Source of the DNA: a bacterium
Lineage (GTDB): Bacteria > Arandabacterota > Arandabacteria > Arandabacterales > Arandabacteraceae
Length of the DNA: 64,000 bases
Reading direction: 5' to 3'
NCBI GenBank assembly: GCA_029933125.1
Contig: JAOZOU010000003.1
Span: 292,542 to 356,541 of the forward strand
The position numbers were made by a program, and so were the translations under genes. The notes under the pieces are model-generated. The model was not told where the DNA came from. It saw only the letters and a program-made list of their open reading frames with translations, and made no database searches. Positions 32,793 through 41,569 of this stretch are shown here, piece after piece (the first letter of the stretch is position 1; every line of letters begins with the position of its first letter).

Positions 32793-35700
32793 GTGACTTC
32801 ACGGCATGAGTGCGAAAAGGTCAGGCATTTGCTTGATGCTTTTGTCGTCGAAGATCTCGCCCAAGATCAATGTGAAATTGTGCAAACACATCTCAAGCAT
32901 TGCGAGGCCTGCTCCAGGCGTGTCTTCTTGTTGCGAGGACTTGCTTCGGCCATTCACGAACTGGACAGAAAAGATGAGGCACAACACATTGCGAGTGATC
33001 TGATTGTTGATATAGCTCTTGAACCTGCCTCCGTCCCGCCTGCTAAGAGAAGTCAAGCTCTTGAGCACATAGCCACTTGTACGAGGTGCAGGGATGAGTA
33101 CAGACTGGCTCAGAAGGCAGGGCATGAGCTAGGGCTTATTTGCCCGGGTGAAACCCCCTCCACCTGGTTTGAGAAATTCCATAATGCTGTTGAGAAGATT
33201 CTCGGGCGTGGGCCTATCCCAGTGGTAACAGCTGGTCTTGCTGCTCTCGCCCTCTTGCTTCTTTTCCTGCTTTCTGGCCACGAAGGCATGAAGACGCGAG
33301 GGCTTCCTCACCCGGTCACGGTTGCCCCACATGGCAAAACTGCTACAGCCGAATACAAGGTGCACCATCTGGGTGATTGGTTTGTTCTCCTTAAGCAGTC
33401 GGAAAGAGAGGCTAAGGCAGGTGACACGACCTTTGCTCGTGTCCTTCTGGATTCAGCGTGGATTCTGGCTTTTAGAGATTTCGGTGCTCCCGAGTCTTCG
33501 CTTTCATTGCCTCTTCTGTATCGGTGGCCGCTTCAGTTCATCGATCCCAGCGATTATGGACGAGCTGAATCCTTGTTCGTCTATACTGTTCGTATAAGAT
33601 CGGCCCTGCTGGGTAGTGATAGTCCTCAACTTGCTATCCACTGGGAAGTCCTTGGGAGACTCTACGACTTACAATTGAGACACCGCGAAAGTGTGGAATT
33701 CTACAAACGTGCGGTTGCCTTAAGCGAAAAAGCTCCATTGGATTCAGCTCGCATTGCCTTTGTTCGCAGACTCGCAGGTTGTTTGCACCATCTTGGGCGC
33801 TATAGCGAATCTCAAGAAGTTCTCCTTACCGCAGCTGCTCTTTCCGAGAAATTCTATCGAAGACATATCACTGAATCCGCTTCGGCAGCCTATATACTTG
33901 CCATGGTGTATGACAATCTTGGACATAATTCCTTTGATTTGGGAAGATACGGTGAGGCTGAAGGCTACTACCATGAAGCACTTGAGATAAGAAAACGCGC
34001 CAAGGAGTTGGTACCACCTCAGGACTTGGGTGCATCCATAAGCTATTTCGGGCGCATCTATAATGCCCTCGGTAGATATGACAAGGCAGCCTCTTGCTTT
34101 AGGCAGGCAATCGAACTCAGGAGGAAGGGCCTTGGCGACTGTCATCCTGATGTTGCTTCGAGTCAGATTAATCTTGCCTGGGTTTATGAGGCACAGGGTA
34201 ATTACGCCAAGGCAGAATCACTTTTCAAGGCAGTTCTCGATACGCGTCTAAAGACCCTTGCTCCAGTTACCCCAGGCGGAGCGCATCCAGGAATCGCCTC
34301 TAGCTATAGCTCACTTGCAGCCATCTACACTGAGGAAGGTAGATACTCCGAAGCTGAACCCCTTTACAGGAAGGCGATAGAGATATGGCGCAAAGCATAC
34401 GGTGGTGAACATCCTCGCAGTGTCTTCACACTTCATGATCTCGCGTATAATTATGAAAAGAGTGGGCGCTACGGGCTTGCTGAATCGACCTATGCCTGTG
34501 CTAGGGATGTTGCTGAGCGGACGCTTGGGGAAGATCATCCTGATCTGGCTATGGTGCTTGAATCCATGTCAAGACTTCTAGGACTTGAGCGCCGCTATGG
34601 TGAAGCTGCAGGCCTTGCAAAGCGAGCCTTGGCAATCCAATATGCCAACTTCATAACCAATGCTGAGGTGCTTTCTGAAATGGATGCACTGAGCTATTTT
34701 GGCATGCTAGCTCACTCGCTCGATAGCTACCTTTCGTGTCTTGCTGATGCATCATTGCTTGAGGATGGTGATTGGGAGCTTGGGGGTATCATTTTGTCCT
34801 CTAAGGGTACTATTCTTGGCGAGCTCTTTGAACGCCAGCGGATGGTCTTCGAGAATGCTGACTCAACCACCAAGAGCATAGCTGCCACATTACGGGATGT
34901 GCGCTTTCAACTTTCAGAGCTCCGAATGATGGGGCCTGGTCATGACGTCTCAAAGTATCAAGTAGGTGTGGACTCCCTCGAGCACCTTGCAGAGAATCTC
35001 GAATCCATGCTTGCGAGGCATAGTGCATCCTTCAGGCAGAGGCAAAGTGAGAGGCAGAAGACGTGGGAGGATATGGCGCGTGATGTCGTTGCCAACCTTC
35101 CTCGAGATGCGGCTCTTGTCGAATACGAAAGGTGGAATTACATTGATCCGCAAACAGAAAGGTTAACTCCGAGATATCTGGCAATGGTCTTGCGGAAGGA
35201 TGCATCTCCAGAGTTCGTTGCGCTTGGTGATGCTAAACCAATTGATGATGTTGTGGCAACCTATCAAGCTCACATGGAGCGAATAGCTAAGTCGGGAAGG
35301 GGTGTCGGGATTGGTGATGAGATTGAATACGAAGAAATTGCCTCAAGGCTATATAACCTGATCTGGCTTCCTATTGAAAATCTCATTCCTGAGGGAGATC
35401 TGACTTTTATTGTGCCCGATGGAGCTCTCAACCTCGTCTCCTTCGTAACGCTGAAACGGCCTGATGGTAAGTACCTCATAGAAAGCAGGCGCATCCATTA
35501 CCTGACAACGGGTCGTGATGTTGCAAGGCTCAGGAGGGAAGATGGACGAAACCACGGTTTGCTTGTGATGGCTGATCCAGCATGGAAGCCTTCGCAGGGA
35601 ATTGCTGAGGAAGAAGGTGGCCGGGAGGTTGAGGTTCCACTAGTCGCTAGCCTCACGTTGAGGGGACCCTTGCTGCCGGAGGAATACCTCAAGGGAATCC

Positions 35701-36368
35701 AGTTTGAGCCGCTTCCTTGGGCAAGGAAGGAAACCGAGCTTATTGTATCTCAATGGCGCACGGTAAGTGATGAGCCTGTGAGAGCCTACTTGGGAGAGCA
35801 AGCCACCGAGCAACGCTTTAGGGTAGAAGCTCCTCGATCAAGGATCATCCATCTTGCTACTCATGGCTTCTTCCTTGAAGAGTCCTCACGCCGAAGCTCT
35901 CAGGGCCTCATGACATTTCGCGAGCGAACCCTACCCCATATCAACCCCCTCCTACTTTCAGGTCTTTTGCTGGCTGAGTCTCAAGAGGACACCACGGGTT
36001 CCTCGGCTGGTGAGGATGGTGTTCTCACAGCCTTGGAAGTTAGCACAATGGACCTTTCCGGAGTTGACCTGGTAGTACTTTCCGCTTGCGAGACTGGTCT
36101 TGGAACGGTCGCCCAAGGTGAGGGAATCTATGGTTTGCGCCGTGCCTTCGAAGAGGCTGGAGTACGTACGATAGTGAGTGCACTTTGGGCTGTCCCCGAT
36201 GAACCCACGGCAAGGATAATGAGCCACATGTATCTGAGGGGGGATGAAACCGTCGTTGACAGGCTGCGCAATGCTCAGCTTGAGATGATTGCAGACCTCC
36301 GCAAATCCAATCGTCCTGATCACCCATACTTCTGGGGAGGCTTCATAGCAGCAGGGTCCTGGCACTGA
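32793..36368 (+). CDS. Membrane-anchored zinc anti-sigma / TPR / CHAT protease fusion
   Basis: A 1191-residue protein starting at GTG 32793 behind GGGGGTGA. Residues 1-45 are a zinc anti-sigma (zf-HC2) domain: C7, H33-x3-C37-x2-C40. A second H92-x3-C96-x2-C99 unit follows. One membrane helix spans about 142-161. Residues about 250-680 are TPRs of the kinesin-light-chain type. The C-terminal 400 residues are a CHAT domain with catalytic H1024 (HLATHG) and C1099 (LSACETG), so it should be an active caspase-like protease. With the adjacent sigma factor this suggests signal sensing by the TPRs, cleavage of itself or a partner, and sigma release; the mechanism is inferred. The topology places the zinc domains in the cytoplasm and, with a single helix, the TPR-CHAT part outside. 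Confidence 0.93.
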   Translation: MTSRHECEKVRHLLDAFVVEDLAQDQCEIVQTHLKHCEACSRRVFLLRGLASAIHELDRKDEAQHIASDLIVDIALEPASVPPAKRSQALEHIATCTRCRDEYRLAQKAGHELGLICPGETPSTWFEKFHNAVEKILGRGPIPVVTAGLAALALLLLFLLSGHEGMKTRGLPHPVTVAPHGKTATAEYKVHHLGDWFVLLKQSEREAKAGDTTFARVLLDSAWILAFRDFGAPESSLSLPLLYRWPLQFIDPSDYGRAESLFVYTVRIRSALLGSDSPQLAIHWEVLGRLYDLQLRHRESVEFYKRAVALSEKAPLDSARIAFVRRLAGCLHHLGRYSESQEVLLTAAALSEKFYRRHITESASAAYILAMVYDNLGHNSFDLGRYGEAEGYYHEALEIRKRAKELVPPQDLGASISYFGRIYNALGRYDKAASCFRQAIELRRKGLGDCHPDVASSQINLAWVYEAQGNYAKAESLFKAVLDTRLKTLAPVTPGGAHPGIASSYSSLAAIYTEEGRYSEAEPLYRKAIEIWRKAYGGEHPRSVFTLHDLAYNYEKSGRYGLAESTYACARDVAERTLGEDHPDLAMVLESMSRLLGLERRYGEAAGLAKRALAIQYANFITNAEVLSEMDALSYFGMLAHSLDSYLSCLADASLLEDGDWELGGIILSSKGTILGELFERQRMVFENADSTTKSIAATLRDVRFQLSELRMMGPGHDVSKYQVGVDSLEHLAENLESMLARHSASFRQRQSERQKTWEDMARDVVANLPRDAALVEYERWNYIDPQTERLTPRYLAMVLRKDASPEFVALGDAKPIDDVVATYQAHMERIAKSGRGVGIGDEIEYEEIASRLYNLIWLPIENLIPEGDLTFIVPDGALNLVSFVTLKRPDGKYLIESRRIHYLTTGRDVARLRREDGRNHGLLVMADPAWKPSQGIAEEEGGREVEVPLVASLTLRGPLLPEEYLKGIQFEPLPWARKETELIVSQWRTVSDEPVRAYLGEQATEQRFRVEAPRSRIIHLATHGFFLEESSRRSSQGLMTFRERTLPHINPLLLSGLLLAESQEDTTGSSAGEDGVLTALEVSTMDLSGVDLVVLSACETGLGTVAQGEGIYGLRRAFEEAGVRTIVSALWAVPDEPTARIMSHMYLRGDETVVDRLRNAQLEMIADLRKSNRPDHPYFWGGFIAAGSWH

Positions 36369-36510
36369 ACAAGATTGACTTCCTGCCCTCTTGAATTGAA
36401 ACCCTGAGAAGTGGTGTGAGCAATCACATTGAGGTTTCTCTACTGTCTAAACAAGTTCCAGGATGCAAGCAATTGGGCGGAAATCCTGAGGCAGGCTCTA
36501 AAGTTGTATC

Positions 36511-36587
36511 TGGTCGGGGCGACTGGATTTGAACCAGCGACCACTGGCCCCCCATGCCAGTGCGCTACCAGGCTGCGCCACGCCCCG
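36511..36587 (-). tRNA. tRNA-Pro (anticodon GGG)
   Basis: Acceptor CGGGGCG/CGCCCCG, D-arm GCGCAGCCTGGTAGCGC, anticodon stem CTGGC/GCCAG with loop ATGGGGG giving GGG, T-arm GGTTCAAATCC, discriminator A and encoded CCA (36513-36511). It stands alone in the gap between the CHAT gene and the MerR gene. Confidence 0.94.
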
Positions 36588-36735
36588 ACCAACCTCTATT
36601 TGGTATGCTACATCACCGGTGGGAAGGTTTCAAGCGTAAAATGAGATGAGATAATCGAGCTTCGATCAGGCATCACGCGACGAGATTGGCTTTTCACGAA
36701 AGCTCCCTCAAGCCAAAGCCCATGCTCTCAGGTTG

Positions 36736-37083
36736 TTACTTTCCGGATTCAAGGATACGCTTCATCTCGAGGAGATCCTGCTTAAGTGAAGCAATGGTCT
36801 CTGCTATCTTGTTCTTCTTCGCCTTACCTGGATTTGCCTTTGCGGCAAGCAGCTTCTTCCTCGCTCCGGCAATTGTGTAGCCCTCCTCGTATAGCAGCTC
36901 CTTAATCTGTTCGATGAGCTTGATGTCATTAGCTCGATAGATGCGGTTTCCGGCTCTGTTTTTCTTGGGTCTGAGTGCCTTGAATTCCGTTTCCCAGTAG
37001 CGCAGAACATGAGGCTTGACATTCGTCAGTTCAGCAACCTCTGTAATGGAATAGTAAAGCTTGGGTGGTGTCTTCTTGCGCAT
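36736..37083 (-). CDS. MerR-family transcriptional regulator
   Basis: A 115-residue DNA-binding protein. The N-terminal winged HTH reads YYSITEVAELTNVKPHVLRYWETEF, followed by the wing NRAGNRIYRANDIKLIEQIKELLYEEGYTIAGARKKL and a lysine-rich coiled C-terminus. There are no metal-binding cysteines or ligand domain, so it belongs to the short MerR proteins often found beside gpsA/plsY or ihf-type genes in many phyla. It lies 12 bases behind gpsA and is the last gene of the der-plsY-gpsA run. Targets unknown. Confidence 0.9.
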   Translation of the reverse strand: MRKKTPPKLYYSITEVAELTNVKPHVLRYWETEFKALRPKKNRAGNRIYRANDIKLIEQIKELLYEEGYTIAGARKKLLAAKANPGKAKKNKIAETIASLKQDLLEMKRILESGK

Positions 37084-37095
37084 CTCATCCCTCCT

Positions 37096-38109
37096 TCACC
37101 ACCAGATCTCAGGTTTGGGTGGTCTAAGCATAAGGTCAGTCATAGCCTTCTGTGCCGGCTTACCTTCAAAGAGAATCTGGTAAACCTCAGTTGCTATTGG
37201 CATCTCGACTTCATACTTGGTTGCCAGTCCAACAGCACTTCTCGTAGTGCGTACACCTTCGGCTACCATCACCATCTCCGAAAGCACATCATCAAGATTG
37301 CGTCCTTTGCCAATCTCTTCCCCCACATAGCGATTCCTGCTATGGCGAGAGATGCAAGTAGTAATGAGATCACCGATTCCTGCAAGCCCTGAGAAGGTCT
37401 CCTGCCTTGCTCCCATCCTAACACCCAGACGTGTTATTTCAGCAAGCCCACGAGTAAGCAAGGCACCTTTAGTATTGTCACCATAGCCAAGTCCATCACA
37501 CATCCCAGCAGCTATGGCTATTACATTCTTAAGTGCCACACCGACCTCCACCCCAATCACATCGGGATTGGTATAGACCCTGAAACGGGGTGTCATAAAT
37601 ATGTCCTGAACTTCACGGGCGGTTGACTCACTATATGACGCTGCCACCACAGTGGTTGGGATCTGACGACTTACCTCCTCAGCATGGCTCGGACCAACAA
37701 GAGCAGCAATCCGCTCCCTTTCAATTCCTGTTACCTCCTCAATCACTTCTGACATACGCTTGAGAGTGCCCTCCTCGATACCTTTGGTTGCAATAACGAC
37801 TATCTCATCACCACGGAGCAAAGATTTAAGCAATTTGGCTGTTCCTCGCAGACCATGCGATGGGACTGCAAAAACCACAACATTGTTTCCGTGCTTGGCT
37901 TTCTCAATATCTGGAGTGATGAGAATCTTCTCATCAATGTGGATACCAGGTAGCATATCTTTGTTCTCACGGTCCTTGCTCATAGCAGCTGCCCTTTCGA
38001 CAACAACTTCCCAGATTGTAACCCTATGTCCTTTCGCATTTAGCAAGACCGCAAGTGTGGTTCCCCAGCTACCCCCTCCCAAGACAACTATGTTACGAGG
38101 CTTATCCAT
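37096..38109 (-). CDS. gpsA: NAD(P)H-dependent glycerol-3-phosphate dehydrogenase
   Basis: Makes sn-glycerol 3-phosphate from dihydroxyacetone phosphate for phospholipid synthesis. The Rossmann motif VVLGGGSWGTTLA is at the N-terminus, the catalytic lysine lies in VGVALKNVIAIAAGM, and the substrate-binding GDNTKGALLTRGL and SGLAGIGDLITTC are intact. Length (337) is standard. It is encoded two bases after plsY, which uses its product, so both steps of lysophosphatidate formation are coupled. Confidence 0.97.
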   Translation of the reverse strand: MDKPRNIVVLGGGSWGTTLAVLLNAKGHRVTIWEVVVERAAAMSKDRENKDMLPGIHIDEKILITPDIEKAKHGNNVVVFAVPSHGLRGTAKLLKSLLRGDEIVVIATKGIEEGTLKRMSEVIEEVTGIERERIAALVGPSHAEEVSRQIPTTVVAASYSESTAREVQDIFMTPRFRVYTNPDVIGVEVGVALKNVIAIAAGMCDGLGYGDNTKGALLTRGLAEITRLGVRMGARQETFSGLAGIGDLITTCISRHSRNRYVGEEIGKGRNLDDVLSEMVMVAEGVRTTRSAVGLATKYEVEMPIATEVYQILFEGKPAQKAMTDLMLRPPKPEIWW

Positions 38110-38111
38110 AC

Positions 38112-38735
38112 TTACCTATTTTCCCCCAGTGCTATTTTGTTTTCCGTACCCCTTGCAAGCCGTCTTATGTTTGCCCTATGACGGATGATGACTATCGCAG
38201 CGACAGCAAGGGCGAGATAGAAAACAGGATCTTGACTTGCCTGTTTTGAGCCCAGAAGACCTACAAGAATGGGCAGCGCAACAGCCCCGCAGATTGATCC
38301 AAGTGAGACGTATCTTGAAACTGCAACAACAATTGCCCATATCGCAAGGCATATACCTGTTGCTGCAGGATTGAGTCCAAGGAATACGCCAACCCCACTC
38401 GCAACTCCCTTTCCACCTCTCAGTCTGAGGAAGATGCTTGCGACCGCACCGAGGATGACGGCAAGACCACACAGAAGCGTCAAAGTGGAAACCTGCCAGC
38501 TTCGTGTCCCAATCATAGATACGAGGCGAGTGCCAGCAAACCCTTTGGCGACGTCGAGGGCAAACACGCCAAGCGCAACCCTCAATCCCAAAGCTCTGAA
38601 GACATTGGTCGCGCCGACATTACCGCTACCGACTTTTCTTAAGTCAATGCCTCTGGCTCGGGCAACAATAAAGCCAAAAGGGATCGATCCGACAAGGTAA
38701 GCTATCCCGACGGACACTATGGCTTCTACTGTCAT
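38112..38735 (-). CDS. plsY: Glycerol-3-phosphate acyltransferase (acyl-phosphate dependent)
   Basis: An integral membrane enzyme that transfers an acyl group from acyl phosphate to glycerol 3-phosphate. The three family motifs are present: VGSIPFGFIVARARGIDLRKVGSGNVGATNVFR (glycine-rich loop), LRGGKGVASGVGVFLGLNP and RHRANIRRLARGTENK. About seven membrane segments in 207 residues are normal. Four bases overlap with der upstream. Confidence 0.97.
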   Translation of the reverse strand: MTVEAIVSVGIAYLVGSIPFGFIVARARGIDLRKVGSGNVGATNVFRALGLRVALGVFALDVAKGFAGTRLVSMIGTRSWQVSTLTLLCGLAVILGAVASIFLRLRGGKGVASGVGVFLGLNPAATGICLAIWAIVVAVSRYVSLGSICGAVALPILVGLLGSKQASQDPVFYLALAVAAIVIIRHRANIRRLARGTENKIALGENR

Positions 38736-40063
38736 TCGCTCTTCCTCACTCTCAGCCTGATTGGACAGCCCTGGAATGGATAGAGCTGGCGTATCTGTCT
38801 CTCGATAAAACGCAAATAGCTATCACTGAAGAAATCAGGATGATTAACAAAGAGGGTAAAGGTAGGAGGTTTGCTACCTGTCTGCGCAACGTAGTAAACC
38901 TTCGGGAAGCGTCTACCCCCTTTCGCCCTTGGCGGTTTTCTTGATACTGCTGGAAGAAGTGCGCGGTTGAGGGGACCCGTGGGTATGCGGGTATCGCGGG
39001 CTTTATGAACTTCAAAACATAGCCTCACCAGTTCGTCAAGCCCTTCGCCAGTTCGGCAAGAGGTAAACACAACAGGAACATAGCGTATGTGACGCAAGCG
39101 TCTGGCTGTCGTCTCAAGCAGGAATTTCCTCTCAGCCTCATCCACGAGATCGGCCTTGTTCCAATCTATGACAAGACCCTTGCCTGAACGCTCAACATAG
39201 CTTGCGATGGTAAGATCCTGCTTGGCAATCTCAGCGCCGCAGTCAAGCATGAGGACGACAACATCAGAACGATCAATGGATCTTATGGTTCGCAGGTTCG
39301 CGTACTTCTCGAGGTCAGTCTTAGCCCTTGATTTGCGTCTTAGCCCGGCAGTATCAACGAGGCACAGATTTCCAAATGCTGTATCTATGTGGGTATCAAT
39401 CGAGTCGCGTGTTGTACCAGGTTGGTCATCAACAATCACAGTCTCAGTGCCCGCCAGACGATTAACAAGCGATGACTTCCCAACGTTAGGCCTGCCCACT
39501 ATGGATATTGAAGCAACCTCAAGTTCCTGTGTTTCCACATCCGGGAGCCTCCTGGCTATGTTGTCGAGGAGTTCACCAATGTTTGTTCCATGCTCAGCCG
39601 AGATTTGAACGAATTCCCCGAGGCCAAGTTCGTAGGCTTCAAGGGCTTTCTCTCTGGCAAGGTTGGTATCAATCTTATTTGCTACGAGTATGTATTGCTT
39701 GTTCCTCCTGCGTATTACCTCAGCAATCTCATGGTCAAGGGCGGTAATACCTGAGTTGAGATCAACTACGAAGACAACCAGTGTTGCCTCGTCGATGGCA
39801 GTTTCGACTTGCCGCTTGACAAGTGCCTCAAGGGGGTGCTTGGGATCAACAATGAGCCCTCCTGTGTCGACGACAAAGAAGCGCTTGTTGCGCCAGGTAG
39901 TCTCCTTGTAATTACGATCGCGTGTGACACCAGGTTCATCATCCACAATAGCTATTCTTCCTCTGACGAGACGATTGAAGAGCGTGGACTTACCGACATT
40001 TGGACGTCCAACTATTGCCACGACCGGAAGGTCACGATACAAGGACTTTGGCTTCTCACTCAT
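38732..40063 (-). CDS. der: Ribosome-associated GTPase Der (EngA)
   Basis: Two tandem GTPase domains for 50S ribosome assembly followed by a KH-like domain. Both P-loops read GRPNVGKS; switch and G3 motifs DTGG and DTAG, and G4 motifs NKID and NKAD, are present. ATG 40063 gives the usual 443 residues. The frame stays open for 40 codons upstream, but that part lies inside the radical SAM gene. It overlaps that gene by 8 bases. Confidence 0.97.
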   Translation of the reverse strand: MSEKPKSLYRDLPVVAIVGRPNVGKSTLFNRLVRGRIAIVDDEPGVTRDRNYKETTWRNKRFFVVDTGGLIVDPKHPLEALVKRQVETAIDEATLVVFVVDLNSGITALDHEIAEVIRRRNKQYILVANKIDTNLAREKALEAYELGLGEFVQISAEHGTNIGELLDNIARRLPDVETQELEVASISIVGRPNVGKSSLVNRLAGTETVIVDDQPGTTRDSIDTHIDTAFGNLCLVDTAGLRRKSRAKTDLEKYANLRTIRSIDRSDVVVLMLDCGAEIAKQDLTIASYVERSGKGLVIDWNKADLVDEAERKFLLETTARRLRHIRYVPVVFTSCRTGEGLDELVRLCFEVHKARDTRIPTGPLNRALLPAVSRKPPRAKGGRRFPKVYYVAQTGSKPPTFTLFVNHPDFFSDSYLRFIERQIRQLYPFQGCPIRLRVRKSE

Positions 40064-41402
40064 CACGGGGTCTCGGTCCATGCAAACGTTCATAGATTTT
40101 CTCCAGAGTCCTATCCGCTTCATAATCACCAAGAATAACTGGGACTCCGATTGCTCTCTCGAGCTCATCACAAGTGAGGTCATCTATTAGCAAACCGCTA
40201 TCATTGATAACATTCGGGGGTAAAACCACCGCATCGTAGCGATTCATGCCCTTAAGGGCCTGTAGGATATCCCTGCCGCTCAAGAGCCCACTAACCGTAA
40301 CACTCCTGCCGAAAAGGGTATTGTCCAGTGCTCGAACTTCGCATGATATACCTTCATCCCCAAGAATCTTTGCAAAATCCTCTATATAGCGGTGTGAAGC
40401 CCTGCCCGTTACGAGCACAAGATGCTTACCTGAGAGGGCGTAAGGGATCTTAAGGTGCTTGAGGCTTTCGAGCCAAACACGCAACATACCCACACCATTT
40501 TCAAGCTGAGGATAATCATCGTAATAGTCAGCCTCAGGAATGGGGACCGAAGCCAGCTCAAAAATCTCATCCGATGCATAGACCACTCCCCTCCCGATTT
40601 CACTCCTCATAGCCTCGTGGTTTCGAGCGACAAGCTCAACTATGTCGCGGGCCTCACGCGTACTCAAGGATCTAAGCTTGGGCAGGCCGAGGCGATGGCG
40701 TGTAAGGCCAACGGGGACTATACTCAGCGAAAGGACATATGTATGACGAGATGTTAGGTCAGCAATTGTACGCTCTAAAACCAAGCCATCATTGTAGCCA
40801 GGGACAACAACAGCCTGGGTGTGGAATCTTATACCTCTTTTGCCAAAGCGGTCGAGGACATTGAGAATTGGCTCACGCTGCTTCCTACCAAGAAGCGAAT
40901 CCCTTACATCGGGATCTGTGGCATGAACTGAGACATAAAGTGGTGAAAGGCGCAGTTCGAAGATGCGCTTTTCATCCTCAGCCGTGAGGTTGCCAAGTGT
41001 GATATAGTTTCCGTGAAGGAAAGAAAGACGGTAGTCCTCATCCTTCACATAGAGCTCAGGACGAAGACCGGGGCCAAGTTGATCTATGAAACAGAATATA
41101 CACTTGTTGGTGCACTGTTTGGGTTTGCCTGTCTCGAGAACAAGGCCTGTCTCGGCACCGCTGGCGCGCTTGATTTCCACTTTGCGACTGACCCCATTTC
41201 TTTCAAGCGTGAGCACTTGCATATCACCGAATGAGCTCAGATAGAGGTCAAGAAAATCCTTTATGGGTTTGCCACTTACGCTGACTACTCTGTCTCCAGG
41301 CTGAATTCCAGCTCTTTGGGCTGGCGAGTCCTTTAGGACGAAGGCAACGACGGCTCCGGCTGGATTTCCTCCCTCATCTCCAATGTTCTGAGGGAGGGAC
41401 AT
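40056..41402 (-). CDS. PDZ-containing radical SAM protein with DUF512 (COG1625)
   Basis: The first roughly 85 residues form a PDZ-like domain (AQRAGIQPGDRVVSVSGKPI). A radical SAM core follows with the cluster motif C-x3-C-x2-C in CTNKCIFCFIDQL, and DUF512 fills the C-terminal half (HLVLVTGRASHRYIEDFAKIL). The family is widespread in anaerobes and cyanobacteria and commonly adjoins der, as here, but its reaction is not established. It probably carries a [4Fe-4S] cluster and cleaves SAM to a 5'-deoxyadenosyl radical. It begins behind tRNA-Gly. Confidence 0.9.
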   Translation of the reverse strand: MSLPQNIGDEGGNPAGAVVAFVLKDSPAQRAGIQPGDRVVSVSGKPIKDFLDLYLSSFGDMQVLTLERNGVSRKVEIKRASGAETGLVLETGKPKQCTNKCIFCFIDQLGPGLRPELYVKDEDYRLSFLHGNYITLGNLTAEDEKRIFELRLSPLYVSVHATDPDVRDSLLGRKQREPILNVLDRFGKRGIRFHTQAVVVPGYNDGLVLERTIADLTSRHTYVLSLSIVPVGLTRHRLGLPKLRSLSTREARDIVELVARNHEAMRSEIGRGVVYASDEIFELASVPIPEADYYDDYPQLENGVGMLRVWLESLKHLKIPYALSGKHLVLVTGRASHRYIEDFAKILGDEGISCEVRALDNTLFGRSVTVSGLLSGRDILQALKGMNRYDAVVLPPNVINDSGLLIDDLTCDELERAIGVPVILGDYEADRTLEKIYERLHGPRPRDE

Positions 41403-41421
41403 AGCTTCCTCCAGAGCTATA

Positions 41422-41496
41422 TGGAGCGGGCAACGGGATTCGAACCCGCGACCCTCAGCTTGGGAAGCTGATACTCTACCACTGAGTTATGCCCGC
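41422..41496 (-). tRNA. tRNA-Gly (anticodon CCC)
   Basis: Acceptor GCGGGCA/TGCCCGC (41496-41490 with 41432-41426), D-arm ACTCAGTGGTAGAGT, anticodon loop TTCCCAA giving CCC, T-arm GGGTTCGAATCCC, discriminator T, encoded CCA (41424-41422). It lies between the mutagenesis operon and the radical SAM gene. Confidence 0.95.
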
Positions 41497-41569
41497 TCGA
41501 CAAGCGTTTTTGGTATCACCACTTCAATTCGCCTAACTTGTGAAACCATAACAAACTGCAGGAATCAGG

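Noticed and set aside
36396-36403. ATTGAAAC, a CRISPR-repeat-like end
   Set aside because: Only one occurrence, no repeat-spacer pattern, no cas genes in the window.
40064-40183. Forty-codon N-terminal extension of der
   Set aside because: Lies within the DUF512 gene and would make Der much longer than its conserved 440-residue form.
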